64,000 nucleotides of DNA from Brevibacillus centrosporus (GCF_003710815.1 NZ_RHHP01000004.1:34850-98849); one strand, 5' to 3'; shown: positions 18,392 through 26,874, numbered from the stretch's first letter. The notes: generated by a model from the letters alone, not told the origin. Numbers and translations: made by a program.

Positions 18392-20026
18392 TTATTTGGT
18401 AATGCGAATGTCACCAAACGGAATGTCACCGGTGAACGGATTGAGCTTGTAGCCTTCGATATTGCGAGTTGCGGTTACAGACTCAGCCACATAGAGCGGT
18501 ACCCATGGCGGATCTTTCACGAGAATTTCTTGTGCTTCCTCGTATACTTTCATGCGCTCTTCCTCGTTCATGGTCGTGCGTCCTTTTGCCAGAAGCTCAT
18601 CCACTTTTGGATTCGAGTAGTGAACGCGCTTGGAGTTGTCGGTTTGCATCAACAGATAGAGAATATCCGGATCGTTCAGTCCGAAATAGAGCAGGAACAG
18701 CTCATGATTTCCTTTGATGGCTTTATCTTTGAGCGTAGCGATATCATGCACTGCGATCTTGGCTTCGACCCCGATTTCTTTCAGCTGGCTTTGCACGATT
18801 TGCGCTACGCGCTGCAGCGCTGGATCTTCTGGAAGGAGCAATTCAAAGGAAAGCGGTTTGCCGTCTTTGTCTGCGATGCCATCGCCGTTGGTGTCGGTAT
18901 AGCCTGCCTCTGCCAGCAGCTGTTTGCCTTTTTCCACGTTATGTCCGTACATATCCTTCGCCATGTTCTCGATCTTTTCGCTATAGCCAGGGATGGTTGG
19001 CGGAAGCGGTCCGAAAATCGGCTGTGCAAAGCCCGACAAGGCAACTTGCACAATCGGATCACGATCGATTGCCATCGCGATGGCTTGCTTGATCCGTACG
19101 TCTTTGAAGATTTCCTTCTGGTTGTTAAAGCCCAGATATTTCATGCCTTGTTCCATGGATTTCTCGATTTTTGCCCCCGGAATCGCTTGCAGCTCCTGTA
19201 CATAGGTGCTCGGCACTTCCTGCAGGATGTTGATCGTTCCCTTTTTGAACTCGAGAATGCGCGTGTCATCGTCCTTCAGGAAACGGAAGGTGATTTTATC
19301 CACATAGGGAGCTCCTTGATTCTCTGCGAAAGGCAGTGCCCATTTGTAATCCGGGTTTTTGGCGTAGGTCACGGACGCTCCACGCTTCACTTCCGGATTC
19401 ATAAAGGGTCCGGTCGCAAGCGGTGCTTCCCCGAACTTGTCTCCTTTTTCTTTCAAGCGCTCTGGATCAAACGGAGCGAGGAAGGTTCCTACCAGCATGT
19501 TTGCAAAGGGAGCAAACGGCTCCTTGAAATACACTTTTACGGTTTGGGCATCGACTGCTTCGATCTTGTCAATCGGCCCTGCCAAATCCTTGTTAGGGGA
19601 AACCGCCGCGAACCGCTCGATGGACGTTTTGACTGACTCTGCCGTCAGTGGCGCGCCGGACTGGAACTTGACGTCCTTACGCATGACCAGTGTCCACACT
19701 TTTCCGTCCTCGGAGACCTGCCAGGACTCAGCCAGATGCGGCACGAGTTTTCCTTGCATATCCCGGCTCAGGATGGAATCGTAGGGCTGGTTGTTTGTAT
19801 TGTCCAGCCAGGTCGATTTCTGCGGATCAAATGTATCTGGCTCAACAGGTGCCGCGACCACAAGCGTACCGCCCTCGGTTGCAGCTGGTTGAGCAGCCGC
19901 TGGCGCATTCGTTGTGGTGCCTGAGGTGTTTGGTGCGCTGGTGTTCGTTGTCGAAGAGCATGCTGCGAGCAACAAGGACAGGCTAAGACCTATCGTTGTC
20001 AAGCTCGATAAACGCCTTTTCTTCAT
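18392..20026 (-). CDS. Peptide-binding lipoprotein of the ABC importer (DppE/OppA family, SBP_bac_5)
   Basis: Extracytoplasmic solute-binding lipoprotein of about 544 residues. The signal peptide ends in lipobox LLAAC (Cys near residue 23), followed by a Ser/Thr/Asn/Ala-rich linker that spaces the domain from the membrane. The SBP_bac_5 domain shows the usual GGTLVVA start and the YDSILSRD and VWTLVMRKDVKFQSG landmarks. The ATG at 20026 is chosen over an upstream TTG because AGGAGGA is correctly spaced for it. The ligand is probably a di- or oligopeptide; the D-specific enzymes in the operon suggest cell-wall-type peptides. Confidence 0.94.
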   Translation of the reverse strand: MKKRRLSSLTTIGLSLSLLLAACSSTTNTSAPNTSGTTTNAPAAAQPAATEGGTLVVAAPVEPDTFDPQKSTWLDNTNNQPYDSILSRDMQGKLVPHLAESWQVSEDGKVWTLVMRKDVKFQSGAPLTAESVKTSIERFAAVSPNKDLAGPIDKIEAVDAQTVKVYFKEPFAPFANMLVGTFLAPFDPERLKEKGDKFGEAPLATGPFMNPEVKRGASVTYAKNPDYKWALPFAENQGAPYVDKITFRFLKDDDTRILEFKKGTINILQEVPSTYVQELQAIPGAKIEKSMEQGMKYLGFNNQKEIFKDVRIKQAIAMAIDRDPIVQVALSGFAQPIFGPLPPTIPGYSEKIENMAKDMYGHNVEKGKQLLAEAGYTDTNGDGIADKDGKPLSFELLLPEDPALQRVAQIVQSQLKEIGVEAKIAVHDIATLKDKAIKGNHELFLLYFGLNDPDILYLLMQTDNSKRVHYSNPKVDELLAKGRTTMNEEERMKVYEEAQEILVKDPPWVPLYVAESVTATRNIEGYKLNPFTGDIPFGDIRITK

Positions 20027-20052
20027 GGACAATCCTCCTTTTTTTGCTTCCC

Positions 20053-20922
20053 CTAGTTTTCTTGGACAAACGGGTAAAATTGCTCACTCGTCTTGTCATA
20101 CTTCTGTATCCTTTTTTTCACCCGCTCCCGATCCAGCTGGGACACACCGCTCACCACTGCATTCAGCAGCGTGAAAATCGAGGACATGCCGCGCAGCGTC
20201 GTCGGAGAAGGTGTCGTTACTTTGAGCAAAACGTCTGCCAGAGGCCCGATCGGGGAGAGCTCATGATCCGTAATCGCCAGAACCTTGGCTCCTTTATCCT
20301 TCGCCGCCTTGGTGAAGTAATAGGTGTCCTGCAAATAGCGGGGAAATACTAGGGCTATCATCAGCCAGTCTTCATTTGCTTCCGAGATCAAATGGTTGGC
20401 ATCGTCGATCTGGCCTCTGTACAGCAGCGTATCCCCTTTGACGATATTTAAGGCATACGATAGCCAATAGGCAGGAGCAAAGCTGGAGCGTCCGCCGACC
20501 ACGACGATTTTCTTCGCCGAGACGATCGTCTGAATCGCAGAATCGAACAGGTAACGGTCCAGCGCATGCAAGGTCTTTTGAATAAAAGCGAGATCCTGTT
20601 CCAGCGTGAAGGAAATGACATCGTCGCTGTCGTTGAACTCGTAAGTGGTGTTGTGCAAGGTTTGCACCACGTTCTCTCGGATGACGGGAAATAGCAGCAT
20701 CTGGCGCAGCTCGTTTTGCAGCTCGCTAAAGCCGGAATACCCCAATGAATAGCAGAGGCGAATCACTGTCGTTTCACTCGTCCCGCTGTATGCCCCAATC
20801 ACCTTCGCCGGATGGAGAGCAACTTGATTCGGTTCATCGAGGATGTATTTTGCTACCAACTTTTGCTGGTTCGTCAAGTGCTCATATGATTTACGAATTC
20901 TCTCGTGCACGCTCTCCGTCAA
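20053..20922 (-). CDS. RpiR/MurR-family transcriptional regulator
   Basis: Regulator of about 289 residues. N-terminal RpiR helix-turn-helix (residues about 3-75, including SGTSETTVIRLCYSLGYSGF) and C-terminal SIS sugar-phosphate-binding fold (about 115-250, with KIVVVGGRSSFAPAYWL). The start is TTG at 20922 with AAAGGAGGG seven bases upstream; an ATG 51 bases earlier lacks a ribosome-binding site. It is the second gene of the operon and probably controls it. MurR-type members respond to N-acetylmuramic acid 6-phosphate, which would fit muropeptide recycling, but the effector here is not known. Confidence 0.9.
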   Translation of the reverse strand: MTESVHERIRKSYEHLTNQQKLVAKYILDEPNQVALHPAKVIGAYSGTSETTVIRLCYSLGYSGFSELQNELRQMLLFPVIRENVVQTLHNTTYEFNDSDDVISFTLEQDLAFIQKTLHALDRYLFDSAIQTIVSAKKIVVVGGRSSFAPAYWLSYALNIVKGDTLLYRGQIDDANHLISEANEDWLMIALVFPRYLQDTYYFTKAAKDKGAKVLAITDHELSPIGPLADVLLKVTTPSPTTLRGMSSIFTLLNAVVSGVSQLDRERVKKRIQKYDKTSEQFYPFVQEN

Positions 20923-20987
20923 ATCAACAGCCCTCCTTTGACTGGTGTAGCCACTAGCTGCTGGCTGCCCCATTCATGAGCGATCTT

Positions 20988-22457
20988 TTAGGAACGCGTG
21001 ATTTCATCCAAAGGATACACCGGTCGATTCAAGCGTTTGTAGTCAAAGGCCTGGAAGCGCAGCGTCGTCAGTCCAGGGGAGTCTACGGTGATGATCTGTG
21101 CTGCAATCGGCTCGAAGCTCGCTCGGAAATGCTGGCTGGATTTCAGAGAAACAATTTTGAATTGCGTGACATCAATTCCGTGAAGAAGGTAGACCTGCTC
21201 ATCCAATACCTGTGTTTTGACCGAGCAAACGAGGATATCCACACCGTTTGCCTGTAGACGAGCCGATTTGCCGAGGTTTACCGGCTGCCCTTTTCCCATC
21301 GGAGAAGACGTAATGAACGCGCCATCTGTAAGTGATTTGACATAAGCCGTCAAAGCGATCGGCTCACCGTGCAAATCATCCGTTTTTCCTCCCAGCTGCA
21401 CCTCGATCGTCGCGCCTACCCCTTTTTCATGGGCGATTGCTGCCACTTCCGGATCGTAGATGAATCCGAAGCAGGCACTGTCCAGCTCCGCTTCCAGCAT
21501 GGCACGCAGCAGATACGTTCCATCTCCCGGCGTCCCACCACCCGGGTTGTCAGACGTTTCGTTGATCACGACCGGAAAGGCACTCGCTGCTTTTGCCAAC
21601 GCAAGTCCTTCTTGTGGCGTTACCACGTCTGGGGCAAACTCTTCACGTTTTTCCCAAATCAGATTGGCGATAGCTTCCGCTGCCCTTTTGGCGAGCGCCT
21701 CATCGTTGTTTGCCACCGCGACTACTGTTACCCCTAGTTCGGGAATGTCTGTATACGGAAAGCCGTGAAAGAACGCACAGTCTACCATTCCAGGCTCTTT
21801 CTCCCATTTGTAGCAGGCTTCATTGATATCTTTTGCCGGAGATAGATTTGTCGTAGAAGTAGGAACGATCAGTGGGAGCTTCGCGAGGTGCATTCGCGGG
21901 ACCAGCTCGCCTTTCACCATTTTCTCCGCCAGCTCTACCGCTTCCAGGCCTCGCTCGTAGCAGTCCGTGTGCGGATAGAGATGAACTCCTAGCAAAATAT
22001 CTGCTTCTTTGACCATTTCGTCTGTAATATTGCCGTGCAAATCGAGGGTGACGATCACTGGAATCTCGTAACCGACCTGCTGGCGGACGGCTTTGATGAG
22101 GGCTCCCTCCAGATCGTCTACGCCTTCCGCGACACCTGCTCCGTGCAGAGACAGGCAAATCGCATCCACTTCACCGGCTTCGGCGATCCCTGTTAGCAGC
22201 TCATCCTGCAAGGAAAGAAACGTTTCTCTCGTGATCGTACCTGCCGGATACGCATTGGCCGCGAATGCACCGACGACTTCAATGCCCCGCTCTTTGGCGC
22301 CATCGATCATTCCTCCGAGAAAATCCCGCACACCCGTATGATTGGTCAAAATCTCGTCTCCGCGCGCCCATTCCCACAATTCAAAAAGCTCGCGTGTCGT
22401 AGGGACATTCGAGAACGTATTCGTTTCGTGCATGACTTCTGCAATTACGATTTTCAT
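20988..22457 (-). CDS. M81-family metallopeptidase (MlrC-like)
   Basis: MlrC-like putative zinc peptidase of 489 residues. N-terminal DUF1485-type domain beginning with HETNTFSNVPT, then the LSLHGAGVAEG and VTLDLHGNIT strands and GVHLYPHTDCYERG, all conserved in the family; the C-terminal MlrC domain follows after about residue 300. MlrC itself degrades linearised microcystin, but most homologues have no known substrate and occur in peptide or hydantoin operons. It is the first gene of the operon, 90 bases after a good promoter. ATG at 22457 or the adjacent GTG at 22460 both fit GGAGGG. Confidence 0.9.
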   Translation of the reverse strand: MKIVIAEVMHETNTFSNVPTTRELFELWEWARGDEILTNHTGVRDFLGGMIDGAKERGIEVVGAFAANAYPAGTITRETFLSLQDELLTGIAEAGEVDAICLSLHGAGVAEGVDDLEGALIKAVRQQVGYEIPVIVTLDLHGNITDEMVKEADILLGVHLYPHTDCYERGLEAVELAEKMVKGELVPRMHLAKLPLIVPTSTTNLSPAKDINEACYKWEKEPGMVDCAFFHGFPYTDIPELGVTVVAVANNDEALAKRAAEAIANLIWEKREEFAPDVVTPQEGLALAKAASAFPVVINETSDNPGGGTPGDGTYLLRAMLEAELDSACFGFIYDPEVAAIAHEKGVGATIEVQLGGKTDDLHGEPIALTAYVKSLTDGAFITSSPMGKGQPVNLGKSARLQANGVDILVCSVKTQVLDEQVYLLHGIDVTQFKIVSLKSSQHFRASFEPIAAQIITVDSPGLTTLRFQAFDYKRLNRPVYPLDEITRS

Positions 22458-22546
22458 CACCGTTCACCCTCCATTTTTCATGTTTACGTTACTTTGAAGT
22501 ATACACTTTAAAATAGATCAATGAATGAAGTCATAACTCTAGTTGC

Positions 22547-22575
22547 ATTATAAGATGCCAATCGAAAAAGCTCAA
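22547..22575 (-). promoter_or_regulatory. Promoter of the 13-gene peptide/D-amino-acid operon
   Basis: On the minus strand TTGAGC (22570-22575), a 17-base spacer and a perfect TATAAT (22547-22552), about 90 bases before the M81 start. The AT-rich leader between promoter and gene is where RpiR control would be expected; I see no clear long palindrome there. Confidence 0.7.
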
Positions 22576-22654
22576 CATTAATTTCAGAAAATTATATTTT
22601 TTGTTTATTTTCTCGGTAAAAGATTTTCGGTTGAATGTATGAGGAAAAGTGTGC

Positions 22655-22960
22655 TGTAGTCGTGGGGCGGAAAAGAGAGAAAACGCTCTGTTAGTAGGGC
22701 CACTTGCTTGGGGTCATCCCTGCACGGCTCCATTGCAAAAGCTTAAGCCCGCGTCCAAAGTAGTCGGCTCTGAGATGCTTGTTCAGAGGTGGGCGCTAAC
22801 GACAGCTTCCGCTTTCTCCATTCCGCCTCGGCTGTGTCCCTAATGCCTTCGCTTTTTTCTCTCTTTTCCTGGGCCAGCTCTTGCTTGTTCCTCAATGGAT
22901 TTTTAATGAAAAAACGTTTGGGCCCATTGTTCAGAGAAACTAAAGTTATAGACGGCGTCA
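22655..22960. other. GC-richer intergenic block with no supported gene
   Basis: About 300 bases with short open frames on both strands, none with a convincing start or a recognisable product. The block contains local hairpins, for example CTCTGA/TCAGAG around 22770-22791. The minus-strand frame ending in a Lys/Arg-rich stretch resembles junk tails rather than a protein. It could be a structured RNA or a genome-wide intergenic repeat; sequence alone does not decide. Confidence 0.3.
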
Positions 22961-22964
22961 AAAA

Positions 22965-23012
22965 GAATGAGAGGCAGTCCAGAACACGAAAATAAAGTCC
23001 TAGACTGCCTCT
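22965..23012 (-). terminator. Hairpin with T-tract after a decayed small gene
   Basis: Ten-base perfect arms AGAGGCAGTC (22970-22979) and GACTGCCTCT (23003-23012), followed on the minus strand by CATTCTTTTT. It lies just downstream of the decayed small membrane-protein frame. Confidence 0.55.
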
Positions 23013-23039
23013 GTTTCATTGAGCCTACGAAGCCGTTAG

Positions 23040-23138
23040 TCAAGAAATGTATTTCGCGACTAACGCAACTATAGTTATTAGTAAAATTCCAAATCCAATC
23101 AACCACGAAAAAACTGCCCAGTCTTATACTTTATTCAT
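23040..23138 (-). pseudogene. Small single-TM peptide frame interrupted by a stop
   Basis: Starting at the ATG at 23138 the frame reads MNKV, then TAA, then a 27-residue hydrophobic peptide containing WLIGFGILLITIVALVAKY before TGA at 23040. Without the stop it would be a 32-residue single-helix membrane peptide (a Tyr codon TAT/TAC changed to TAA is the simplest explanation). Its ATG overlaps the stop of the upstream remnant by 4 bp, and a terminator follows. No family is recognised, so this is a weak call. Confidence 0.3.
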
Positions 23139-23303
23139 TGGTCTAAAGCTTTATTTTCAACCAACCGCAATGCTTTTTTCGTGTCTTCGTCGTAGCGATT
23201 AAATATTTGTCCCTTCTTTGGTGGCATAATAAAATCCCCTCCGGTCAACAGTGATAAGTCCATGATACCATGGACTCTTTTTTCACTGTCTACCATGAGG
23301 GGA
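23135..23303 (-). mobile_element. Remnant of the left end of an IS3-like element
   Basis: A short frame from ATG 23227 (GGAGGGG upstream) encodes 30 residues beginning MPPKKGQIFNRYDEDTKKA, which resembles the N-terminus of IS3-family OrfA proteins, then stops. Upstream of it the 18-base sequence reading TCCCCTCATGGTAGACAG on the minus strand (23286-23303) recurs exactly at 44784-44801 beside another OrfA-like fragment, as expected for a shared IS terminus. Only this end remains. Confidence 0.5.
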
Positions 23304-23401
23304 TAACACCACTCTAACGGTTCTTTTCTTTGTGAGCATGGATGAATTCTACGAATAGAACGTTGCTCGTGAATTGTATGGAATGACCAGCAAATAAAAC
23401 C

Positions 23402-24196
23402 TTACTCCAAAGAATCAATCACCTTCTGAATATCCCGAAGGCTCGCAATTTCATGAGCAGGTACGATCTCACCCTCGTGCGTTACTCCGTGGCGATTAAT
23501 CCACATATTGCGCATGCCGACCTTATTTGAGCCGAGAATGTCTGTCGTCAGCTTGTCACCGATCATGACGCCTTCTTCGGCCGTGATTCCGAGCAAGCTC
23601 ATCGCATGTTCAAAAATGGATGCAGCAGGTTTGCCTTCCCCGAACTCACCGGAAATGACGATATGATCGAAATAGGGAGCAAGACTCGGCACGCCGGCCA
23701 GCTTTTCCTTTTGCAAATCTGGAGATCCGTTGGTGAGGAGCAGGAGCTTGTATTTTTCCTTCAGTTGATCCAAGACCTCGAAGGTTTCTTCATAAACAAT
23801 CGGACGGTTTCTTCTCTCTGCCGGGAACATTTCTCCCAGCTTGGAGCCGAGTTCTTCGTTCTCGAAACCGAGTGCCCGCAATCCGCGTGTCCACGCTTCT
23901 TTGCGGTAGGTTGGGACGAACGATTGCAGCTTGCGGAACTCTTCCTGCTCCCCCTCAGCAAATTGTGCCCATAATCCTTCAAATGGATTGATTCCGATCA
24001 TTTTCGTAAAAGGGAATGCTTCAAAAGATTCATACAATGCGCGCGCTTCACGCCGAACGGCCTCTTCCAGGAGCTGTGTGTCTACTTCGTGATGCTTGCT
24101 TGCCTCCGCGCAAGTCGCTTGGAACGCTTCCTTTACGCTGCGCTCGTCCCACAGCAACGTATCATCCAAATCAAATAGAATCGCCTTGATCGCCAT
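23402..24196 (-). CDS. HAD-superfamily hydrolase (YjjG-like phosphatase)
   Basis: Haloacid-dehalogenase phosphohydrolase of 264 residues. Motif I FDLDDTLLWD (nucleophile Asp in DLDDT), motif II LLLTNGSP, motif III Lys in GEFGEGKPA, and motif IV GVMIGDKLTTDILG. A helical cap lies between motifs I and II. This subgroup includes pyrimidine nucleotide house-cleaning phosphatases, but the substrate is not certain. ATG at 24196 behind AAGGAGA. Apparently monocistronic. Confidence 0.88.
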   Translation of the reverse strand: MAIKAILFDLDDTLLWDERSVKEAFQATCAEASKHHEVDTQLLEEAVRREARALYESFEAFPFTKMIGINPFEGLWAQFAEGEQEEFRKLQSFVPTYRKEAWTRGLRALGFENEELGSKLGEMFPAERRNRPIVYEETFEVLDQLKEKYKLLLLTNGSPDLQKEKLAGVPSLAPYFDHIVISGEFGEGKPAASIFEHAMSLLGITAEEGVMIGDKLTTDILGSNKVGMRNMWINRHGVTHEGEIVPAHEIASLRDIQKVIDSLE

Positions 24197-24371
24197 TTGC
24201 CGAAATCTCCTTTTTCTCTCGTATGGTTTCTCTGCTTCCCCTCCATCCTACCAGATTCACCGCTGCACCGAGAAGACTCCTACACAAAGAATTGTCTACC
24301 ATCCTGGGGATAGAGCTTGGATCAACCTGCCGTTGGAGGCGGAACTACCGGAATGCCGCTTGCCATGCTAC

Positions 24372-24404
24372 AGAAAATAACCCGCCTTTTCCTAGCCTGG
24401 CGGG
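24372..24404 (-). terminator. Putative terminator after the zinc-ribbon protein gene
   Basis: Arms CCCGCC (24381-24386) and GGCGGG (24399-24404), followed on the minus strand by TTATTTTCTG. Short stem, moderate support. Confidence 0.5.
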
Positions 24405-24445
24405 CATGAGAAGCGACTATTCCATTGACGATCAGGAAAGTCTGG

Positions 24446-24946
24446 CTACGGCCGTGCTGTTCCGCACTTTCCACAAAACCGGACGCTTTGCCCCAGCGGC
24501 TCGTGACATTTCCAGCATGATATCACGTCGCTTTCTGTCGCGGTTTGTGCTGCTACCACATCAATCGTGACCACCTGGATAAACTCGTGACCACAATCCG
24601 AGCAGAATCTGACCTCTGTTTGATTCAATCTGCCACATTTGTCGCAGCTTTTTTGATTGTTCAGCTCAAGGATTTTTTTGTTCAATTCAACGATCTCCTG
24701 TTGCCTTGCCCGAATCTCCTGGCACAGCGTAAGCACCACGACTTTTTCCTTTTGATCGATTGCGGGTTCTGCACCCAGTTCATCTGATGTAGATTGGAAG
24801 ACCGATTGACCGATCCTTTTATAGCGATCTTGAATTTCCGCCTCTAACGATTGAATATTCAATCGGAATTTATTGACTTCGACCAATGTCTTCGCTTTTG
24901 AGCCAGCGTCGGAAACGCCCTTTTTCATCTTGTCAAAAAAGCTCAT
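24446..24946 (-). CDS. Coiled-coil protein with two zinc ribbons
   Basis: Protein of 166 residues. The N-terminal amphipathic, coiled-coil-forming region (about 1-95) begins MSFFDKMKKGVSDAGSKAK. Two C-terminal zinc ribbons follow: CDKCG paired with FCSDCG (near 101-118) and CWKCH paired with FCGKCG (near 144-161). No enzyme motif. Proteins of this layout are common in Bacillales and mostly uncharacterised. Strong ribosome-binding site AAAGGAGGA. Divergent from the hypothetical gene at 25271, with about 320 bases of intergenic DNA that must hold both promoters. Confidence 0.85.
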   Translation of the reverse strand: MSFFDKMKKGVSDAGSKAKTLVEVNKFRLNIQSLEAEIQDRYKRIGQSVFQSTSDELGAEPAIDQKEKVVVLTLCQEIRARQQEIVELNKKILELNNQKSCDKCGRLNQTEVRFCSDCGHEFIQVVTIDVVAAQTATESDVISCWKCHEPLGQSVRFCGKCGTARP

Positions 24947-25270
24947 ACAAGCAATCCTCCTTTTCTCGGAAGTGATGACCTACAATACAGTACTCACTTC
25001 TCTTTCCATGTATTCTGTTTTGTGCACAAGTACAAGCATCATTTTCTAATAGTCTTTGTCCGCTTGGGTATCCGCTTTGTCTCTGCACTCCGAAGGCTTG
25101 TCCATGGATGGAAACCTAGATTTCCAGGGAATGGCCTTCTTTCTGGACTTCATCGATAGGCAAGCGTACAAGCAAATGTAGTCCGATTGACATATCGTAT
25201 CCCAGTGTCTGTGATCTGGAGGAGCTAGGTTCCTTCTGCTCCTTTGGAAGAGCAGGGAAAGGAGGGCGTC

Positions 25271-25588
25271 TTGAGAAAACAGCAGCCAATCGCGAGTCAG
25301 GATCGTCTCACACCGGAATTCATGCAATGGCTCAAGCAAAACAACGTCACCAGAAGACAGCTGAAAAGAGAACCGGCAGCATTGGATCGGTATCACCAGG
25401 AATGGATGAAAACGAAGAAAAGAACCAGGGCGAGGAGACCATCCTTGCTTCAGATGATTCCAAGCATAAGCGACATCGATTTGGGTACTGTGGTGAATAA
25501 TGTGCAAATCGCAAAAGACCTCTTTAAAACGTATCGTGAATTGCAAGGATTAGGACTTTTTAAAAGGAACGGAGCCCCATGGCACTAA
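25271..25588 (+). CDS. Hypothetical basic protein
   Basis: Unrecognised protein of 105 residues, basic in the middle (KTKKRTRARRP) with the C-terminal segment PSISDIDLGTVVNNVQIAKDLFKTY, a pattern reminiscent of small uncharacterised Bacillales proteins. TTG at 25271 is the likely start because AAAGGAGGG precedes it; no ATG is suitably placed. Its stop lies inside a perfect terminator hairpin, which supports a real transcript ending here. Confidence 0.6.
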   Translation: MRKQQPIASQDRLTPEFMQWLKQNNVTRRQLKREPAALDRYHQEWMKTKKRTRARRPSLLQMIPSISDIDLGTVVNNVQIAKDLFKTYRELQGLGLFKRNGAPWH

Positions 25589-25615
25589 GGGAGAGAATTT
25601 GCTCTCCCTTTTTTT
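25587..25615 (+). terminator. Intrinsic terminator
   Basis: Arms AAGGGAGAG (25587-25595) and CTCTCCCTT (25602-25610) with a run of seven T from 25609. The stop codon of the hypothetical gene overlaps the 5' edge of the stem. Confidence 0.85.
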
Positions 25616-25629
25616 CATGCATTTCACCA

Positions 25630-26094
25630 TCAGGGTGAGGTATTTGGCTCTCTTCCCGCTTCTCGTGACTCTTCCAGAAACGCCTGTCTCGCTTCTTTTG
25701 CCAAAGAAACAAGCAGGACCAAGACGAGAATATAGGCGATATCCATAAACCAGATGAGCATCATCGGATGAGCTAGCATCGCCCCGAGCATAGGGGACAT
25801 CAGCCCGCCCATGATTCCTGCCATGACTCCCTCGATGGATGCTGTGAGAGATACGATTTTCCCTGTGAGAAATCCGACGCTCATTCCGATCAAAACAGCG
25901 AGGATCGTTGCTAGTCCCAAGTCATTTACGAGAGACACCTGGATGTTCAAGCCAAGTGAAATGCTAGACATGGCGCCAAGCACCATAGCGAATATCATCC
26001 CATCCATGCAGGCTAGCTCGGACCGATTTTTGTAGGTATAGCCTATGCTGCTTGCCGTTAGCAAAATGAGGAACAACATGTTCAGAAAGAGCAT
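25630..26094 (-). CDS. Polytopic membrane protein of unknown function
   Basis: Membrane protein of 154 residues with four or five hydrophobic segments and a Gly/Met-rich central motif GVMAGIMGGLMSPMLGAML, a pattern seen in small membrane proteins sometimes found near metal-handling genes. The ATG at 26094 has AGGAGG five bases upstream. It follows a Cys-rich microprotein gene by 15 bases, so the two form a probable operon; the metal link is inference from the Met-rich helix and the Cys-rich partner. Confidence 0.75.
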   Translation of the reverse strand: MLFLNMLFLILLTASSIGYTYKNRSELACMDGMIFAMVLGAMSSISLGLNIQVSLVNDLGLATILAVLIGMSVGFLTGKIVSLTASIEGVMAGIMGGLMSPMLGAMLAHPMMLIWFMDIAYILVLVLLVSLAKEARQAFLEESREAGREPNTSP

Positions 26095-26109
26095 CTTGGC
26101 CTCCTGAGA

Positions 26110-26214
26110 TTACTTATTTTTTTCTAGCACGTTGGCAGATTTACTTTTTCGCCGACAGCCACATCTGCAAAACACCGTGCACCTACTCCCCCGACAAAGG
26201 CATCGAAAAGCCAT
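26110..26214 (-). CDS. Cysteine-rich microprotein (34 residues)
   Basis: A 34-residue frame starting MAFRCLCRGSRCTVFCRCGC, with six Cys and many Arg, ending in a Lys/Asn tail. The ATG at 26214 is preceded by AGGAGGTGG, one of the best ribosome-binding sites in the window, and the frame ends 15 bases before the membrane-protein gene. The Cys spacing (C-x-C, C-x3-C-x-C-x-C) suggests metal binding or disulfides. No family recognised. Confidence 0.5.
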   Translation of the reverse strand: MAFRCLCRGSRCTVFCRCGCRRKSKSANVLEKNK

Positions 26215-26406
26215 TTGGACCACCTCCTGCCATACCATATGAGTGCTGCCAAGAAAGTTGTCTGATTGCAGGGTTGGCATTTTCGCCAATTTTAGAAAAA
26301 TGGTTTTTCTCCTACGTTCACTGCAAGAGATCTCTACATGAAAAAGACGCCTGCACACACCAGCGTAGGAGTGAACCGACGTCTTTCCTTTTTTATGTAT
26401 CCCTGT

Positions 26407-26649
26407 CTACTTTTCATTTTGTTGCTTTTCAATTTGTTCGAGTGCCCTGTCTATTTTTCTGTTCTTATCTTGATTTTCCAGATAGTGAATCAAGCGGTCC
26501 AGCTTTTCATTTCGATCTCGATCGTGTCGATTTTTCTGTTTCATAAACTTTAGGAAACTTACCAGCACATAGATGATAAAAGCATAGAAAGCTAGCGTAA
26601 GCAGTATAGGGACCATCGCAGCCCCAAATTCAGGTCCTATATTCATCAT
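26407..26649 (-). CDS. Single-TM protein with charged coiled-coil tail
   Basis: Protein of 80 residues: one TM helix (about 10-36, VPILLTLAFYAFIIYVLVSF) followed by a highly charged helical tail with Lys/Glu/Asn repeats. The frame is open further upstream, but ATG at 26649 follows GGGAGAG and gives a sensible N-terminus (MMNIGPEFGAA). Possibly a small membrane scaffold; no homologous family is recognised. Confidence 0.65.
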   Translation of the reverse strand: MMNIGPEFGAAMVPILLTLAFYAFIIYVLVSFLKFMKQKNRHDRDRNEKLDRLIHYLENQDKNRKIDRALEQIEKQQNEK

Positions 26650-26820
26650 GTAAAAAACACTCTCCCACAATAATATTGGAAATATATTACTTATTCTCAT
26701 GATATCAGGTATCCCCATTTTCCTCCAGAGTATTTTGAAAACATGGCTCCGCGAAGCCTTGTAGCGGAGTCTTAGTTGCACTGATACTACCTAAGAATCT
26801 TATAAATTTTTACTGCATGA

Positions 26821-26869
26821 AAAATGCCAGTCAAAAGCCCGATTCTTAAGAGCTTTTGACTGGCATTTT
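26821..26869 (-). terminator. Intrinsic terminator after the MFS transporter gene
   Basis: Perfect 18-base arms 26821-26838 and 26852-26869 (AAAATGCCAGTCAAAAGC and its complement), with A/T flanks acting as U-tract. It begins right after the MFS stop at 26875 and could work in both directions. Confidence 0.85.
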
Positions 26870-26874
26870 AATAA

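Noticed and set aside
18530..19636. Plus-strand frame of 368 codons
   Set aside because: Antisense shadow of the peptide-binding lipoprotein gene with biased codon positions and no start signal.
22743..22961. Minus-strand 72-codon frame in the intergenic block
   Set aside because: No ribosome-binding site; Lys/Arg/Ser-rich tail looks like translated noncoding repeat.
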